DNA of 64,000 nucleotides from Dactylosporangium sucinum (GTDB lineage: Bacteria > Actinomycetota > Actinomycetes > Mycobacteriales > Micromonosporaceae). The translations under genes and the position numbers were made by a program. Shown one piece after another: positions 1 through 8,780 of the stretch; position 1 is the first letter of the stretch, and every line of letters starts with the position of its first letter. The stretch lies in NCBI RefSeq assembly GCF_014647515.1, contig NZ_BMPI01000011.1, forward strand, positions 1 through 64,000, in the 5' to 3' direction. Below the pieces are notes generated by a model. The model was not told the DNA's origin. It made no database searches and worked only from the letters and a program-made list of their open reading frames with translations.

Positions 1-75
1 CGCTCCGCTCCGGCCGCACGACCTGTCGACTGAGCCCATGATGACCGGCCCTCCGCTTCGCTCCGGAACGGTCAT
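1..75 (-). repeat. Partial copy of the 83/86-bp start-codon repeat, cut by the window edge
   Basis: On the minus strand the rfbB stop codon lies inside an ATGA overlap (ATG at 75-73, TGA at 74-72). From that ATG the sequence follows the repeat seen between pafB and pafC: CGTTCCGGAGCGAAGCGGAG, then a GTCATCATGGG core, then GGCCGGAGCGGAGCG at the window edge. Compared with the pafB-pafC units it lacks 1+2 bases, so a complete unit would be 83 bp and would keep the 3n-1 length. The gene that should begin at its far end is outside the window. Confidence 0.75.
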
Positions 76-1064
76 GCGCCCAGCGCCGCGCGGGCCTTGA
101 GCGGCTCCCACCAGGCGCGGTTGTCGCGGTACCAGGCCACGGTCTCGGCGATGCCCTGCTCGAAGGTGACCGCCGGCGTGTAGCCCAGCTCATTCTGGAT
201 CTTGTCGATGCTCAGCGAGTACCGCCGGTCGTGCGCCTTGCGGTCCTCGACGTACGTGACGAACGCGTCCCAGTCGCGCCCAGTCGCTTCGAGCAGGACC
301 TGCGTGAGCTCCTTGTTGGTCAGCTCCCGGCCGCCGCCGATGTTGTAGACCTCGCCGGCCCGGCCCTTCTCCAGGGCGAGCTGGATGCCGGCGCAGTGGT
401 CGGACACGTGCAGCCAGTCGCGGATGTTGCCGCCGTCGCCGTAGAGCGGCACCGGCCTGCCGTCGAGCAGGTTGGTCACGAACAGCGGGATGACCTTCTC
501 CGGGAACTGGTAGTGCCCGTAGTTGTTCGAGCAGCGCGTGACCACCAGGTCCATCCTGTGCGTGCGGTGGTAGGCCAGCGCGAGCAGGTCGGAGGCGGCC
601 TTGGAGGCCGAGTACGGCGAGTTCGGGGCGAGCGGCCACTCCTCGGTCCAGGAACCCTCCTGGATCGAGCCGTAGACCTCGTCGGTCGACACGTGCAGGA
701 ACCGGCTGACCCCGGCCCGCAGCGCCGCGTCGAGCAGGACCTGCGTGCCGACCACGTTGGTGGTCACGAACGGGCCGGCGCCGAGGATCGAGCGGTCGAC
801 GTGGGACTCGGCGGCGAAGTGGACCACGGCGTCGTGACCGGGTATCAGCTCGCCGACCAGGTCGGCGTCGCAGATGTCGCCCTCGACGAAGGTGAGCGCC
901 GCGTCCGCGGCGACCGGGGCGAGATTGTCCCGATTGCCGGAGTACGTGAGCTTGTCGAGCACGGTCACGGCCGCGCCGGCGTAGGCAGGGTAACCGCCTC
1001 CGAGAAGGGTGCGGACGTAATGGGAGCCGATGAAACCGGCACCACCGGTGACGAGGATTCTCAC
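72..1064 (-). CDS. rfbB: dTDP-glucose 4,6-dehydratase
   Basis: Converts dTDP-glucose to dTDP-4-keto-6-deoxyglucose, the second step of dTDP-L-rhamnose synthesis, in the cytoplasm. This is an extended SDR of 330 residues, full length for the family. The NAD-binding GGAGFIG motif is at residues 7-13, the family-specific STDE of the active site is at 126-129, and the catalytic Tyr151/Lys155 pair lies in YSASK. It starts with GTG at 1064, and a TAGACT -10-like hexamer lies 9 nt upstream, so the leader would be very short. It is divergent from rfbA, with about 70 bp between them. Its stop overlaps an ATG in the repeat at 1-75, suggesting coupling to a further gene beyond the window, perhaps the rhamnose reductase. 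Confidence 0.96.
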   Translation of the reverse strand: MRILVTGGAGFIGSHYVRTLLGGGYPAYAGAAVTVLDKLTYSGNRDNLAPVAADAALTFVEGDICDADLVGELIPGHDAVVHFAAESHVDRSILGAGPFVTTNVVGTQVLLDAALRAGVSRFLHVSTDEVYGSIQEGSWTEEWPLAPNSPYSASKAASDLLALAYHRTHRMDLVVTRCSNNYGHYQFPEKVIPLFVTNLLDGRPVPLYGDGGNIRDWLHVSDHCAGIQLALEKGRAGEVYNIGGGRELTNKELTQVLLEATGRDWDAFVTYVEDRKAHDRRYSLSIDKIQNELGYTPAVTFEQGIAETVAWYRDNRAWWEPLKARAALGA

Positions 1065-1137
1065 GGGATCGGGAGTCTAGTGCACGCGCGGACCGGGTGA
1101 GTCGACCGCGGTGTGGGTCAGCCCGTAAGGTGGCCGG

Positions 1138-2007
1138 GTGCGTGGCATCATCCTCGCCGGTGGCACCGGCTCCCGTCTGTGGCCGTTGACCAAGGCCGTG
1201 TCGAAGCAGCTCATGCCCGTCTTCGACAAGCCCATGATCTATTACCCGCTCACCACGCTGGTGATGTCGGGGGTCCGCGAGATCCTCGTGATCACCACCC
1301 CGGAGGACCAGGACCAGTTCCAGCGGCTGCTCGGTGACGGGCGGCAGTGGGGGCTGGAGATCGGTTACGCGGTGCAACCGAAGCCCGAGGGCCTGGCCCA
1401 GGCGTTCATCATCGGCGCCGACTTCATCGGCGACGACAGCGTCGCGCTGGTGCTCGGCGACAACATCTTCCACGGCGCGCAGCTCGGCCAGCGCCTCGCC
1501 GAGAGCGGCGAGCTCAAGGGCGGCAAGGTGTTCGCCTACCCGGTGGCCAACCCGCAGGACTACGGCGTCGTCGAGTTCGACGACGGCGGCAAGGTGATCT
1601 CGATCGAGGAGAAGCCCGCCAAGCCGAAGTCGCGCTACGCGGTGCCCGGTCTCTACTTCTACGACAACCGGGTCGTGCAGATCGCCCGCGAGCTCACGCC
1701 GAGCGCCCGCGGCGAGCTGGAGATCACCGCCGTCAACGCGGCCTACCTGGAGCTCGGCGAGCTGCACGTGTCGATCCTCGACCGCGGCACCGCGTGGCTC
1801 GACACCGGCACGTTCAACACCATGGTGCAGGCGGCCGAGTTCGTCCGCGTCATCGAGGAGCGCCAGGGCCTCAAGATCGGCTGTGTCGAGGAGGTCTGCT
1901 GGCGGGCCGGGCTGATCGACGACGAGCAGCTGCGCGCACTCGCCGAGCCGCTGCGCAAGAGCGGCTATGGTGAGTACTTGATCCATCTGCTCGACTGGGA
2001 GAGCTGA
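1138..2007 (+). CDS. rfbA: Glucose-1-phosphate thymidylyltransferase
   Basis: Makes dTDP-glucose from dTTP and glucose-1-phosphate, the first step of the dTDP-rhamnose pathway. The 289 residues match the usual RfbA/RmlA length. The nucleotide-binding signature [11 protein letters not shown] is at residues 8-18, followed by [17 protein letters not shown], which is diagnostic for RmlA. The GTG start at 1138 is supported by a TAAGGT hexamer at 1126-1131, exactly 6 nt upstream, and there is no Shine-Dalgarno sequence, so the transcript is probably leaderless. rfbC follows after 10 bp and the two are clearly cotranscribed. Confidence 0.96.
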   Translation: MRGIILAGGTGSRLWPLTKAVSKQLMPVFDKPMIYYPLTTLVMSGVREILVITTPEDQDQFQRLLGDGRQWGLEIGYAVQPKPEGLAQAFIIGADFIGDDSVALVLGDNIFHGAQLGQRLAESGELKGGKVFAYPVANPQDYGVVEFDDGGKVISIEEKPAKPKSRYAVPGLYFYDNRVVQIARELTPSARGELEITAVNAAYLELGELHVSILDRGTAWLDTGTFNTMVQAAEFVRVIEERQGLKIGCVEEVCWRAGLIDDEQLRALAEPLRKSGYGEYLIHLLDWES

Positions 2008-2017
2008 GGAGCCACGC

Positions 2018-2617
2018 GTGAAGATCCGACAGCTCTCGATCGCCGGCGCCTGGGAGGTCACCCCGGTGCAGCACGGCGACCCGCGCGGCATGTTCATGGA
2101 GTTCTTCCGGTTCGACCACCTCGCCGCCGAGATCGGCCACGAGCTGCGCCTCGCGCAGGGCAACCTCTCGGTCTCGGCGCGCGGCGTCGTGCGCGGCATC
2201 CACTTCGCCGACGTGCCGCCGGGGCAGGCGAAGTACGTCACCTGCACCCGCGGCGCGGTGCTCGACGTCGTCGTGGACATCCGGGTCGGTTCCCCGACGT
2301 TCGGCCGCTGGGAGGGCGTCCAGCTTGACGAGGTCGACCGCCGCGCGCTGTACCTCGGCGAGGGCCTCGGCCACGGGTTCTGCGCCCTGACCGACGACGC
2401 GACGATCACCTACCTGTGCTCGGCGACCTACAGCCCCACTGGTGAGCACGGAATTCACCCTCTCGACCCGGAGATCGGCATCGTCTGGCCGGTCGACGAG
2501 CCCCAGCTGTCGAAGCGGGACGCGGTGGCGCCGTCGTTCGCCGAGATGCGCGACGCCGGGCGCCTGCCCGACTACGCCGCGTGTGAGGCCTACACGCAAA
2601 GTCTGCGGAAGCAATAG
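2018..2617 (+). CDS. rfbC: dTDP-4-dehydrorhamnose 3,5-epimerase
   Basis: Epimerises dTDP-4-keto-6-deoxyglucose at C3 and C5, the third rhamnose step. It is a 199-residue cupin. The active-site His lies in GVVRGIHF, and the LGEGLGHGFCALTDDATITYL stretch contains the family Tyr/Gly-rich barrel wall. A GAGGAG-like Shine-Dalgarno precedes the GTG start. It lies in an operon with rfbA. The fourth gene (rfbD, reductase) is not in the window. This family also serves other deoxysugars, but with RfbA/RfbB alongside, dTDP-rhamnose for cell-wall or secondary glycosylation is the simplest reading. Confidence 0.94.
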   Translation: MKIRQLSIAGAWEVTPVQHGDPRGMFMEFFRFDHLAAEIGHELRLAQGNLSVSARGVVRGIHFADVPPGQAKYVTCTRGAVLDVVVDIRVGSPTFGRWEGVQLDEVDRRALYLGEGLGHGFCALTDDATITYLCSATYSPTGEHGIHPLDPEIGIVWPVDEPQLSKRDAVAPSFAEMRDAGRLPDYAACEAYTQSLRKQ

Positions 2618-2652
2618 CGCCGGATCCGCCCCCAGGCGGCTAATGTCTGTAC

Positions 2653-4011
2653 ATGGACCGGCGAATTTTCGGCCTTGAGACCGAGTACGGGGTCACGTGC
2701 ACCTACCGGGGGCAGCGCCGCCTGTCCCCGGACGAGGTCGCTCGGTACCTGTTCCGGCGCGTCGTGTCGTGGGGTCGTTCCAGCAACGTCTTCCTGCGCA
2801 ACGGCGCGCGCCTCTACCTGGATGTCGGCTCCCACCCGGAATACGCGACGCCCGAGTGCGACTCGGTGCCCGACCTGGTCGTCCACGACCGGGCGGGCGA
2901 GCGGATCCTCGAAGGCCTGCTGGTCGACGCCGAGCGCCGGCTGCACGACGAGGGGATCGCGGGCGAGATCTACCTGTTCAAGAACAATACCGACTCGGCC
3001 GGCAACTCCTACGGCTGCCACGAGAACTACCTGGTCAGCCGGCACGGCGAGTTCGGCCGGCTGGCCGACATTCTCATCCCGTTCCTGGTCACCCGCCAGC
3101 TGATCTGCGGCGCCGGCAAGGTGCTGCAGACGCCCCGCGGCGCCGTCTACTGCCTGTCGCAGCGCGCCGAGCACATCTGGGAGGGCGTCTCCTCGGCGAC
3201 CACCCGGTCGCGCCCGATCATCAACACGCGGGACGAGCCGCACGCGGACGCCGAGCGGTACCGCCGACTCCACGTGATTGTCGGCGACTCGAACATGAAC
3301 GAGGTCACCACCCTGCTCAAGGTGGGCACGGCCGACATCGTCCTGCGGATGATCGAGGCCGGCGTGGCGATGCGGGACCTCTCCCTGGAGAACCCGATCC
3401 GCGCGATCCGCGAGGTGTCGCACGACATCACCGGCCGCCGCCGGGTCCGCCTGGCCAGCGGCAAGGAGATCTCCGCGCTGGAGATCCAGCAGGAGTACTT
3501 CGACAAGGCGACCGAGTTCCTCGACCGGCGCGGCGCCGACGCGGCGACGAAGCGGGTCATGGACCTGTGGGGCCGGGTGCTCGGCGCCGTCGAGACCGAC
3601 AACCTCAAGAGCGTCGAGCGTGAGATCGACTGGGTGACCAAGCTCGGCCTCATCGAGCGCTACCAGGCCAAGCACGACCTGCCGCTGTCCCACCCGCGGG
3701 TCGCCCAGATGGACCTGGCCTACCACGACCTGCGCCGCGGCCGGGGCCTCTACGGGCTGCTGGAGAAGCGCGGGGCGGTCGACCGGGTCGCCACCGACCT
3801 GGAGATCTTCGAGGCGAAGGAGACCCCGCCGCAGACCACCCGGGCCCGGCTGCGCGGCGAGTTCATCCGGCACGCCCAGGAGCGCCGCCGCGACTTCACC
3901 GTCGACTGGGTGCACCTGAAGCTCAACGACCAGGCGCAGCGCACCGTGCTGTGCAAGGACCCGTTCCGCGCCTACGACGAGCGGGTCGACCGGCTGATCG
4001 CGAGCATGTGA
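2653..4011 (+). CDS. pafA: Pup--protein ligase PafA
   Basis: Attaches the prokaryotic ubiquitin-like protein Pup through its C-terminal glutamate to substrate lysines, marking proteins for the mycobacterial-type proteasome. The 452 residues are full length. The N-terminal [10 protein letters not shown] strand, the catalytic-base Asp57 in [18 protein letters not shown], and the [19 protein letters not shown] and [15 protein letters not shown] blocks are hallmarks of the carboxylate-amine ligase fold of PafA/Dop. The ATG at 2653 follows TAATGT (2641-2646) by 6 nt, which suggests a leaderless mRNA. Usually prcB-prcA lie just upstream. Here rfbC precedes it, so the proteasome core genes must lie elsewhere. 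Confidence 0.97.
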   Translation: MDRRIFGLETEYGVTCTYRGQRRLSPDEVARYLFRRVVSWGRSSNVFLRNGARLYLDVGSHPEYATPECDSVPDLVVHDRAGERILEGLLVDAERRLHDEGIAGEIYLFKNNTDSAGNSYGCHENYLVSRHGEFGRLADILIPFLVTRQLICGAGKVLQTPRGAVYCLSQRAEHIWEGVSSATTRSRPIINTRDEPHADAERYRRLHVIVGDSNMNEVTTLLKVGTADIVLRMIEAGVAMRDLSLENPIRAIREVSHDITGRRRVRLASGKEISALEIQQEYFDKATEFLDRRGADAATKRVMDLWGRVLGAVETDNLKSVEREIDWVTKLGLIERYQAKHDLPLSHPRVAQMDLAYHDLRRGRGLYGLLEKRGAVDRVATDLEIFEAKETPPQTTRARLRGEFIRHAQERRRDFTVDWVHLKLNDQAQRTVLCKDPFRAYDERVDRLIASM

Positions 4012-4083
4012 CAGCGCCTGTGACAGCGTTGTTACCGGCGAGTTGAGAAAGCGGGGCCGCCTCGGGTTAGGCTGGCCGTCACC

Positions 4084-4308
4084 ATGTATGACGAGCCCGA
4101 TCCGCCCGAGCAGCGGCCCCGCTCCCTCCCGACGGCCGACTTCAACCCCGACCGGCCGTCCCGCACCCGGCACGGCCGCCGGCTGCAGCGCATCCGCGAG
4201 GAGATCGAGCGCAACCGCACCGAGGGCCCCTCCATCCCGACCTGGGTCCTCGCCCTCGTGCTCGCCCTCATCGTCGGCGGCTTCGTCGCCATCCTGGTGT
4301 GGGCATGA
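4084..4308 (+). CDS. Small single-pass membrane protein of unknown function
   Basis: A 74-residue protein with a charged, proline-rich N-terminal half and one C-terminal membrane helix (about residues 52-74, TWVLALVLALIVGGFVAIL). I do not recognise a named family. The ATG at 4084 follows a plausible promoter, TTGAGA (4043-4048) and TAGGCT (4068-4073) with a 19-bp spacer. Its stop overlaps the next start as ATGA at 4305-4308, so it is translationally coupled to the lipoprotein gene and the two products probably act together at the membrane. Confidence 0.8.
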   Translation: MYDEPDPPEQRPRSLPTADFNPDRPSRTRHGRRLQRIREEIERNRTEGPSIPTWVLALVLALIVGGFVAILVWA

Positions 4309-4901
4309 GGCGCACGTTCGCGCTGGCCGCCGCGGCGGCCCCCGCACTGGTCGTGGCCCTCGCCGCGGGCTGCACCGACGACGGTGAGCGCCGCTCGCCG
4401 CTGCCGGCCAGCGCCGCCCCGCCCGCGGCCGGCGCCTCGATGCCGCTGCCCTCGCCGAGCCTGCCCCCGGCCGTGAACACCGACGGCTGCCAGGGGCTCA
4501 TCACCGCCGCCCAGGTGCAGAAGTCGACCGGCCTGGCCGTCCAGCCGAGCGCCGGCGACGGCGCGGCGGCGGTCGCGCAGTACGGGCAGGCCGTCCAGAG
4601 CCTCGGCCTCGACGCCCGCGCCCGGATGTGCCCGTTCGGCAACGCCGGCGGCGACCAGGTCACCGTCGTCGCGCTCACCTTCCCCGACGCCGGCCAGGCG
4701 CAGCGGCTGTGGACGACGATCGCGTCGCTGGAGGCGGTCGGCGGCGTCGGCGAGGCGGCGCTGAGCGACAGGTCGAAGACGCTGCTGGCCAAGCGCGGCA
4801 AGGCGGTCGTCGCCGTCTACCTGCTCGCCGGGGCCAACCCCGACGCCAACCACCTGCCCCAGCTGCAGTCAGTCGCCAACGCCGCGCTGGCGAAGGCCTG
4901 A
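4305..4901 (+). CDS. Secreted lipoprotein of unknown function
   Basis: A 198-residue predicted lipoprotein. An alanine-rich signal peptide ends in the lipobox LAAGC with the modified Cys at residue 23, then a Pro/Ala/Ser linker, then a folded domain of about 140 residues containing two cysteines (in TDGCQGLITAAQVQ and RMCPFGNAGG). The start is the ATG at 4305, which forms the ATGA overlap with the upstream gene; a GTG at 4299 is the less likely alternative. The 3' end overlaps the convergent DUF3866 gene by 33 bp. The layout resembles actinobacterial DUF3558-type lipoproteins, but I am not sure of the family. Confidence 0.8.
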   Translation: MRRTFALAAAAAPALVVALAAGCTDDGERRSPLPASAAPPAAGASMPLPSPSLPPAVNTDGCQGLITAAQVQKSTGLAVQPSAGDGAAAVAQYGQAVQSLGLDARARMCPFGNAGGDQVTVVALTFPDAGQAQRLWTTIASLEAVGGVGEAALSDRSKTLLAKRGKAVVAVYLLAGANPDANHLPQLQSVANAALAKA

Positions 4902-5978
4902 GGCCGCGTGGCGGCCCGCCGCGGCCGCCGCCAGGAAGTACGCCCGGTCCTCGGCGAACCCGCGGCCCATGGTCGACAGCCGCACCGGCAGCGCGGCCAG
5001 GGCCTCCGCCAGGTCCTCGGCCGGCACCTCGACCAGCGTGTGCGGCGGGCACAGCGGGGCGAGCGCGGCGCGCACCGGCCCGGCCAGGTCGGCCGGCAGG
5101 TCGGCCGGCACGACGAGGTCGGCCGGGGCCAGGGCCACCCGCCCGAACGCGGTGAGGCTGTGGTGCGACACCCCGCGGTGCCGCGGGCGCGGGTCGGCGC
5201 CGGAGATGCGCGGCGCCGCCACCGGCCTGCCGCCGAGCGCCGCGACGGCGTTGACCGCCTCGCCCGCCGCGACCCCGGAGAAGCCCCATGAGGTACCGGT
5301 GCCGAGGTTGCCCGGCCCCTGGGTGACCACGGCCAGGTCGGCGCGGAGGCCGTGCCGGGCGGCGAGCAGCCCGCTGTGCACGTTCGTCGACTCGAGGTCC
5401 CCGCCGAACGCCTGCCCGGTGGTGACGGTGCCGGCCAGCAGCGGGCCGAGCCCGTCGAGGGTGCGCGAGAACCAGGCCGGCAGCGCGCCGCCGTCGGTCA
5501 TCACGTACGCGATCCGCGCGCCGGGCGCCGCGGCGAGCGCGCCGGCGACGACCGCGGGCAGCGCCGAGTGCAGGTCGGCGACGACGACCGGCATCCCGCC
5601 GAGGTCGGTCGCGCCGGCCAGGTCGCCGCGCAGGGGCGAGGCCTCCTCGTCGGCGGCGAGCACGATCGCCTGCAGCGGCGTGTACCGCGCCTTCACCACG
5701 TGCCCGGGCACGTCCACGTCGTCGGGCAGCCGGTCGGGGACGGCGACGACCAGCGCGTACCCGCCGGTGCCCAGCCCCAGGGCCAGGGCGTTGAGGTTCA
5801 GCAGCACCCGGTCGCCGGGCTCCGGGGCGCCGACGAGCGCCGGGTACGCCAGCGCCCGTACCGTGGCCGGATCCTCGCGACGGCGGGCCTCGACCGTCAC
5901 GTCCAGCTCGCGGCTGCCCCGCCACTCGCGGCGCACCGCGGCCACCGTTCCCCAACGCCACCGGATCACGGCGCCCAC
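4869..5978 (-). CDS. DUF3866 family protein
   Basis: About 369 residues, soluble, no signal peptide. The sequence resembles the DUF3866 family, whose members commonly sit in this pafA-pafB neighbourhood of actinobacteria; the function is unknown. Conserved-looking stretches include GDRVLLNLNALALGLGTGGYA, a VVADLHSALPAV segment and VTQGPGNLGTGTSWGFSG. The start is taken as GTG at 5978, with GTG at 5969 an alternative. Longer upstream extensions are rich in Arg/Cys and do not look like protein. It is convergent with the lipoprotein gene, overlapping it by 33 bp, and divergent from pafB with about 105 bp between. Confidence 0.85.
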   Translation of the reverse strand: MGAVIRWRWGTVAAVRREWRGSRELDVTVEARRREDPATVRALAYPALVGAPEPGDRVLLNLNALALGLGTGGYALVVAVPDRLPDDVDVPGHVVKARYTPLQAIVLAADEEASPLRGDLAGATDLGGMPVVVADLHSALPAVVAGALAAAPGARIAYVMTDGGALPAWFSRTLDGLGPLLAGTVTTGQAFGGDLESTNVHSGLLAARHGLRADLAVVTQGPGNLGTGTSWGFSGVAAGEAVNAVAALGGRPVAAPRISGADPRPRHRGVSHHSLTAFGRVALAPADLVVPADLPADLAGPVRAALAPLCPPHTLVEVPAEDLAEALAALPVRLSTMGRGFAEDRAYFLAAAAAGRHAASGLRQRGVGD

Positions 5979-6084
5979 GGTAGTGCAACGACGTTCCGCG
6001 CACGCACGGTGACGGTGCGAGACGGCACGTCCGGTGCCCGTGTGGGCGACGCAGAACAGGCGTTCGGGCTGGTAGGTTCGCTGG

Positions 6085-7080
6085 GTGTCGCGTACCCGAA
6101 CCGAGCGCCTGGTCAATCTGGTGATCTGCCTGCTCGCTACGCGCCGCTTCCTGACCGCCGACCAGATCGCCACCATCGTCCCCGGCTACGAGCACGACCC
6201 GCAGGACGAGCGCGACCACGAGGCGTTCCAGCGCAAGTTCGAGCGGGACAAGGCCGAGCTGCGGGAGCTGGGCGTCCCGCTGGAGATCGGCACGGCGAGC
6301 ATCTTCGACAACGAGCCCGGCTACCGCATCGCCCGCCGGGAGTATGCGCTGCCCGACATCCCCCTCGCGCCCGACGAGGCGGCCGCGGTCGGCATCGCCG
6401 CCCGGCTGTGGCAGCAGAGCGGCCTGGCCGCCGCGGCCTCCAGCGGCCTGGCCAAGCTGCGCGCCGGCGGCATCGACGTCGACCCGCACGCCACCCTCGG
6501 CGTCGAGGCCGTGGTCACCGTCGACCCGGCGTTCGAGCCGCTCACCGCGGCGGTCCGCGACCGGCAGGCGGTCACGTTCGACTATCACGTGCCCGAGCGC
6601 GACGCCGCGCACACCCGCCGGCTGCAGCCGTGGGGCGTGGTGTGCTGGCGGGGCCGGTGGTATGTGGTGGGGCACGACCTCGACCGCGGCGCCGAGCGCT
6701 GCTTCCGGCTGTCCCGGATCGTCGGCGGCGTGCGCCGGGCCGGGCGGCGCGGCGCCTACGAGCCGCCGAAGGACGTCGACCTCATCGGTTACGTCGCCCA
6801 CTCCAGCGGCCCGGTCGAGCGCACCGGCCGCGCCACGGTCCGGGTCCGGCCGGGCAGGGCCGCGGGCGTGCGGCGCTGGGCCGAGACCTGCGCGCCCGGG
6901 CCCGACGGTGACGTGCTCACGCTGCGCTATGCCGACGTGGACTTCTTCGCCAACTGGCTGGTGGGCTACGGGGCCGACGTCGTGGTCCTCGACCCGCCGG
7001 AGATCCGCGACGCGGTGATCCAGCGCCTCAAGGCCATCGCCGCCGCCTACGAGCCCGCCGACGCGGGGGTCCTGGCGTGA
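6085..7080 (+). CDS. pafB: WYL-domain transcriptional regulator PafB
   Basis: Half of the PafB-PafC activator, which in mycobacteria drives the LexA/RecA-independent DNA-damage response. The protein is 331 residues. An N-terminal winged HTH (about 1-70, RTERLVNLVICLLATRRFLTADQI), a linker, and a WYL ligand-binding domain with GVVCWRGRWYVVGHDLDR around residues 185-205. TAGGTT at 6073-6078 lies 6 nt before the GTG start, so the mRNA is likely leaderless. The stop codon is part of a GTGA overlap at 7077-7080 that opens the tandem repeat leading into pafC. Confidence 0.95.
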   Translation: MSRTRTERLVNLVICLLATRRFLTADQIATIVPGYEHDPQDERDHEAFQRKFERDKAELRELGVPLEIGTASIFDNEPGYRIARREYALPDIPLAPDEAAAVGIAARLWQQSGLAAAASSGLAKLRAGGIDVDPHATLGVEAVVTVDPAFEPLTAAVRDRQAVTFDYHVPERDAAHTRRLQPWGVVCWRGRWYVVGHDLDRGAERCFRLSRIVGGVRRAGRRGAYEPPKDVDLIGYVAHSSGPVERTGRATVRVRPGRAAGVRRWAETCAPGPDGDVLTLRYADVDFFANWLVGYGADVVVLDPPEIRDAVIQRLKAIAAAYEPADAGVLA

Positions 7081-7338
7081 GCGGTTCCGGAGCGAAGCGG
7101 AGGGGGCCGCTCATCGTGGGTTCAGTGTGTGGCTCGGGCGGCCGGAGCGGAGCGGAGGGCGCGTGAGCGGTTCCGGAGCGAAGCGGAGGGGGCCGCTCAT
7201 CGTGGGTTCAGTGTGGGGCTCAGGCGGCCGGAGCGGAGCGGAGGGCGCATGAGCGGTTCCGGAGCGAAGCGGAGGAGGCCGCTCATCGTGGGTTCAGTGT
7301 GGGGCTCAGGCGGCCGGAGCGGAGCGGAGGGCGCGTGA
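7077..7338 (+). repeat. Three tandem 86-bp units, each a coupled 29-codon mini-ORF with its own SD and start
   Basis: The units begin at 7077, 7163 and 7249, and a fourth would begin at 7335, which is the pafC start. Each begins RTGAGCGGTTCCGGAGCGAA and ends in GGAGCGGAGCGGAGGGCGC, so a GGAGG Shine-Dalgarno lies 4 nt before the next RTG. Each unit reads as 29 codons plus TGA (7077-7166, 7163-7252, 7249-7338), starting V/M-SGSGAKRR and ending GGRSGAEGA, and the stop overlaps the next start as RTGA. Because 86 is 3n-1, every junction recreates the 4-nt overlap, so pafB and pafC stay coupled despite 258 inserted bases. Units 1-3 differ by a few substitutions and no indels. Confidence 0.9.
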
Positions 7339-8288
7339 GCGGGGGAGCGGAGCGGCTGGGAAGGCTGCTCAACCTGGTGCCCTACCTGCAGGCCCGGCCC
7401 GGGATCACGCTCGCCGAGGCCGCCCACGACCAGGGGATCACCGAGCGGCAGCTGCGCGACGACCTGGAGCTGCTGTGGATGTGCGGCCTGCCCGGGTACG
7501 GGCCGGGCGAGCTCATCGACATGGCCTTCGCCGGCGACAGCGTGACCCTGACCTACGACGCCGGGATCGACCGGCCGCTGCGCCTGACGCCCGACGAGGC
7601 CCTCGCGCTCATCGTCGCCCTGCGGATGCTCGCCGAGACGCCCGGCGTGGCCCAGCGCGACGGCGTCCACCGGGCCCTGGCCAAGATCGAGCACGCGGCC
7701 GGCGACCTCGCCGACGCCGCGGTCGCCGTCCGGCTGCCGGGCAACGCCGACCGCCTGGAGGAGCTGCGCGGGGCGGTCGAGCGCCGCCGGGCGCTGCGGA
7801 TCACCTACTACACGGCCGCCCGTGACGAGACCACCGACCGGGTCGTCGACCCGATGCGGGTGCTCGTGGTCGGCCGCTGGGCCTACCTGGAGGCCTGGTG
7901 CCGCCGCGCGCAGGCGGTCCGGCTGTTCCGCGTCGACCGCATCGACGCCTCCGCCGAGCTCGACGAGCCGGCCCAGGTGCCGCGCCAGGCCCAGCCCACC
8001 GACACCCGCACCGGCACGCTGTTCACGCCCACGCCCGACCTGCCGCTGATCACCCTGCGGGTCGGGCGCGGCGCCCGGTGGATCACCGAGCAGTATCCCT
8101 GCGAAGAGGTCGTCCGCGGGCCCGGCGAGCACTGGACGGTCTCGCTGCGCGCCTCCGACCTCGACTGGGCCCGCCGGATGGTGCTCGGGCTCGGCGCCGA
8201 GGTGACCGTCGTCGCCCCGCCGGCGCTCGCCCAGGCGGTGGGCGCCGAGGCCCGCGCCGCACTCGACACGTACGCCACACCGGCCTGA
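7335..8288 (+). CDS. pafC: WYL-domain transcriptional regulator PafC
   Basis: Partner of PafB in the DNA-damage regulator; 317 residues. N-terminal HTH domain (RLGRLLNLVPYLQARPGITLAEAAHDQGITERQLRDDL, about 5-45) and a C-terminal WYL domain with DPMRVLVVGRWAYLEAWCRR. The start is the GTG at 7335, which ends the third repeat unit and has GGAGG 4 nt upstream. Its first codons (GTG AGC GGG) are repeat sequence. A GTG at 7299 in the same frame is inside the repeat and is not credible as the start. Confidence 0.94.
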   Translation: MSGGAERLGRLLNLVPYLQARPGITLAEAAHDQGITERQLRDDLELLWMCGLPGYGPGELIDMAFAGDSVTLTYDAGIDRPLRLTPDEALALIVALRMLAETPGVAQRDGVHRALAKIEHAAGDLADAAVAVRLPGNADRLEELRGAVERRRALRITYYTAARDETTDRVVDPMRVLVVGRWAYLEAWCRRAQAVRLFRVDRIDASAELDEPAQVPRQAQPTDTRTGTLFTPTPDLPLITLRVGRGARWITEQYPCEEVVRGPGEHWTVSLRASDLDWARRMVLGLGAEVTVVAPPALAQAVGAEARAALDTYATPA

Positions 8289-8325
8289 CGGGCCGGACCG
8301 GGCCGGGTGCACTAAGGTCGATTCC

Positions 8326-8589
8326 GTGCTCTGGCTGATCGCTGCCGCTCTGGTACTGCTGGCGCTCGTGATCCTGGTGGTCGTCGCCGTCAAGGTCGGC
8401 GGGACCCTGCGCCGCTTCGGCGTGGTCGCGCAGTCCCTGCAGCGTCGCCTGCTGGACGGCCAGCGGCGCGTGGAGCCGCACCTCGTCCAGCTCCAGGCGA
8501 CGGTGGAGGCCCTCCAGCCCCGCCTGGAGTCGATGCAGGAGCAGGCCCTCGTGCTCCAGGCCCGCCGCGGCGGGGACGAGAACAGTTAA
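8326..8589 (+). CDS. Small membrane-anchored coiled-coil protein
   Basis: An 87-residue protein: one N-terminal membrane helix (about 2-24) followed by a heptad-like amphipathic helix rich in Leu/Gln/Arg to about residue 75. The GTG at 8326 follows TAAGGT (8313-8318) by 7 nt, again a leaderless arrangement. Its place between pafC and tatA and its TatB-like outline (membrane helix plus amphipathic helix) are suggestive, but it lacks the conserved E-F-G-P type N-terminus of TatB, so no function is assigned. Confidence 0.8.
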   Translation: MLWLIAAALVLLALVILVVVAVKVGGTLRRFGVVAQSLQRRLLDGQRRVEPHLVQLQATVEALQPRLESMQEQALVLQARRGGDENS

Positions 8590-8780
8590 CAAACCTGCCG
8601 GATCAACCGGGCAAATTGCGTGTTTGTCCGGACGGATGGTTGACGATCAGGCGCTCCACCGTCAACACTCGTCAAGACTTCAGCGGCCGGACCCCTACCC
8701 GCTAACCCCGGCCTCTGCCCTCACCCGCAACTGGTCAGTACCATGGGTCGGGCAGCTCGAATACAGTGAGGTGGCTTCAC

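Noticed and set aside
190..2409. Very long minus-strand open frame opposite rfbA and rfbC
   Set aside because: Its translation is Arg/Ala-rich without motifs; it is the antisense shadow of rfbA/rfbC caused by high GC3.
8326..8589. TatB
   Set aside because: Right topology and location, but lacks the conserved TatB N-terminal motif; left as an unnamed membrane protein.
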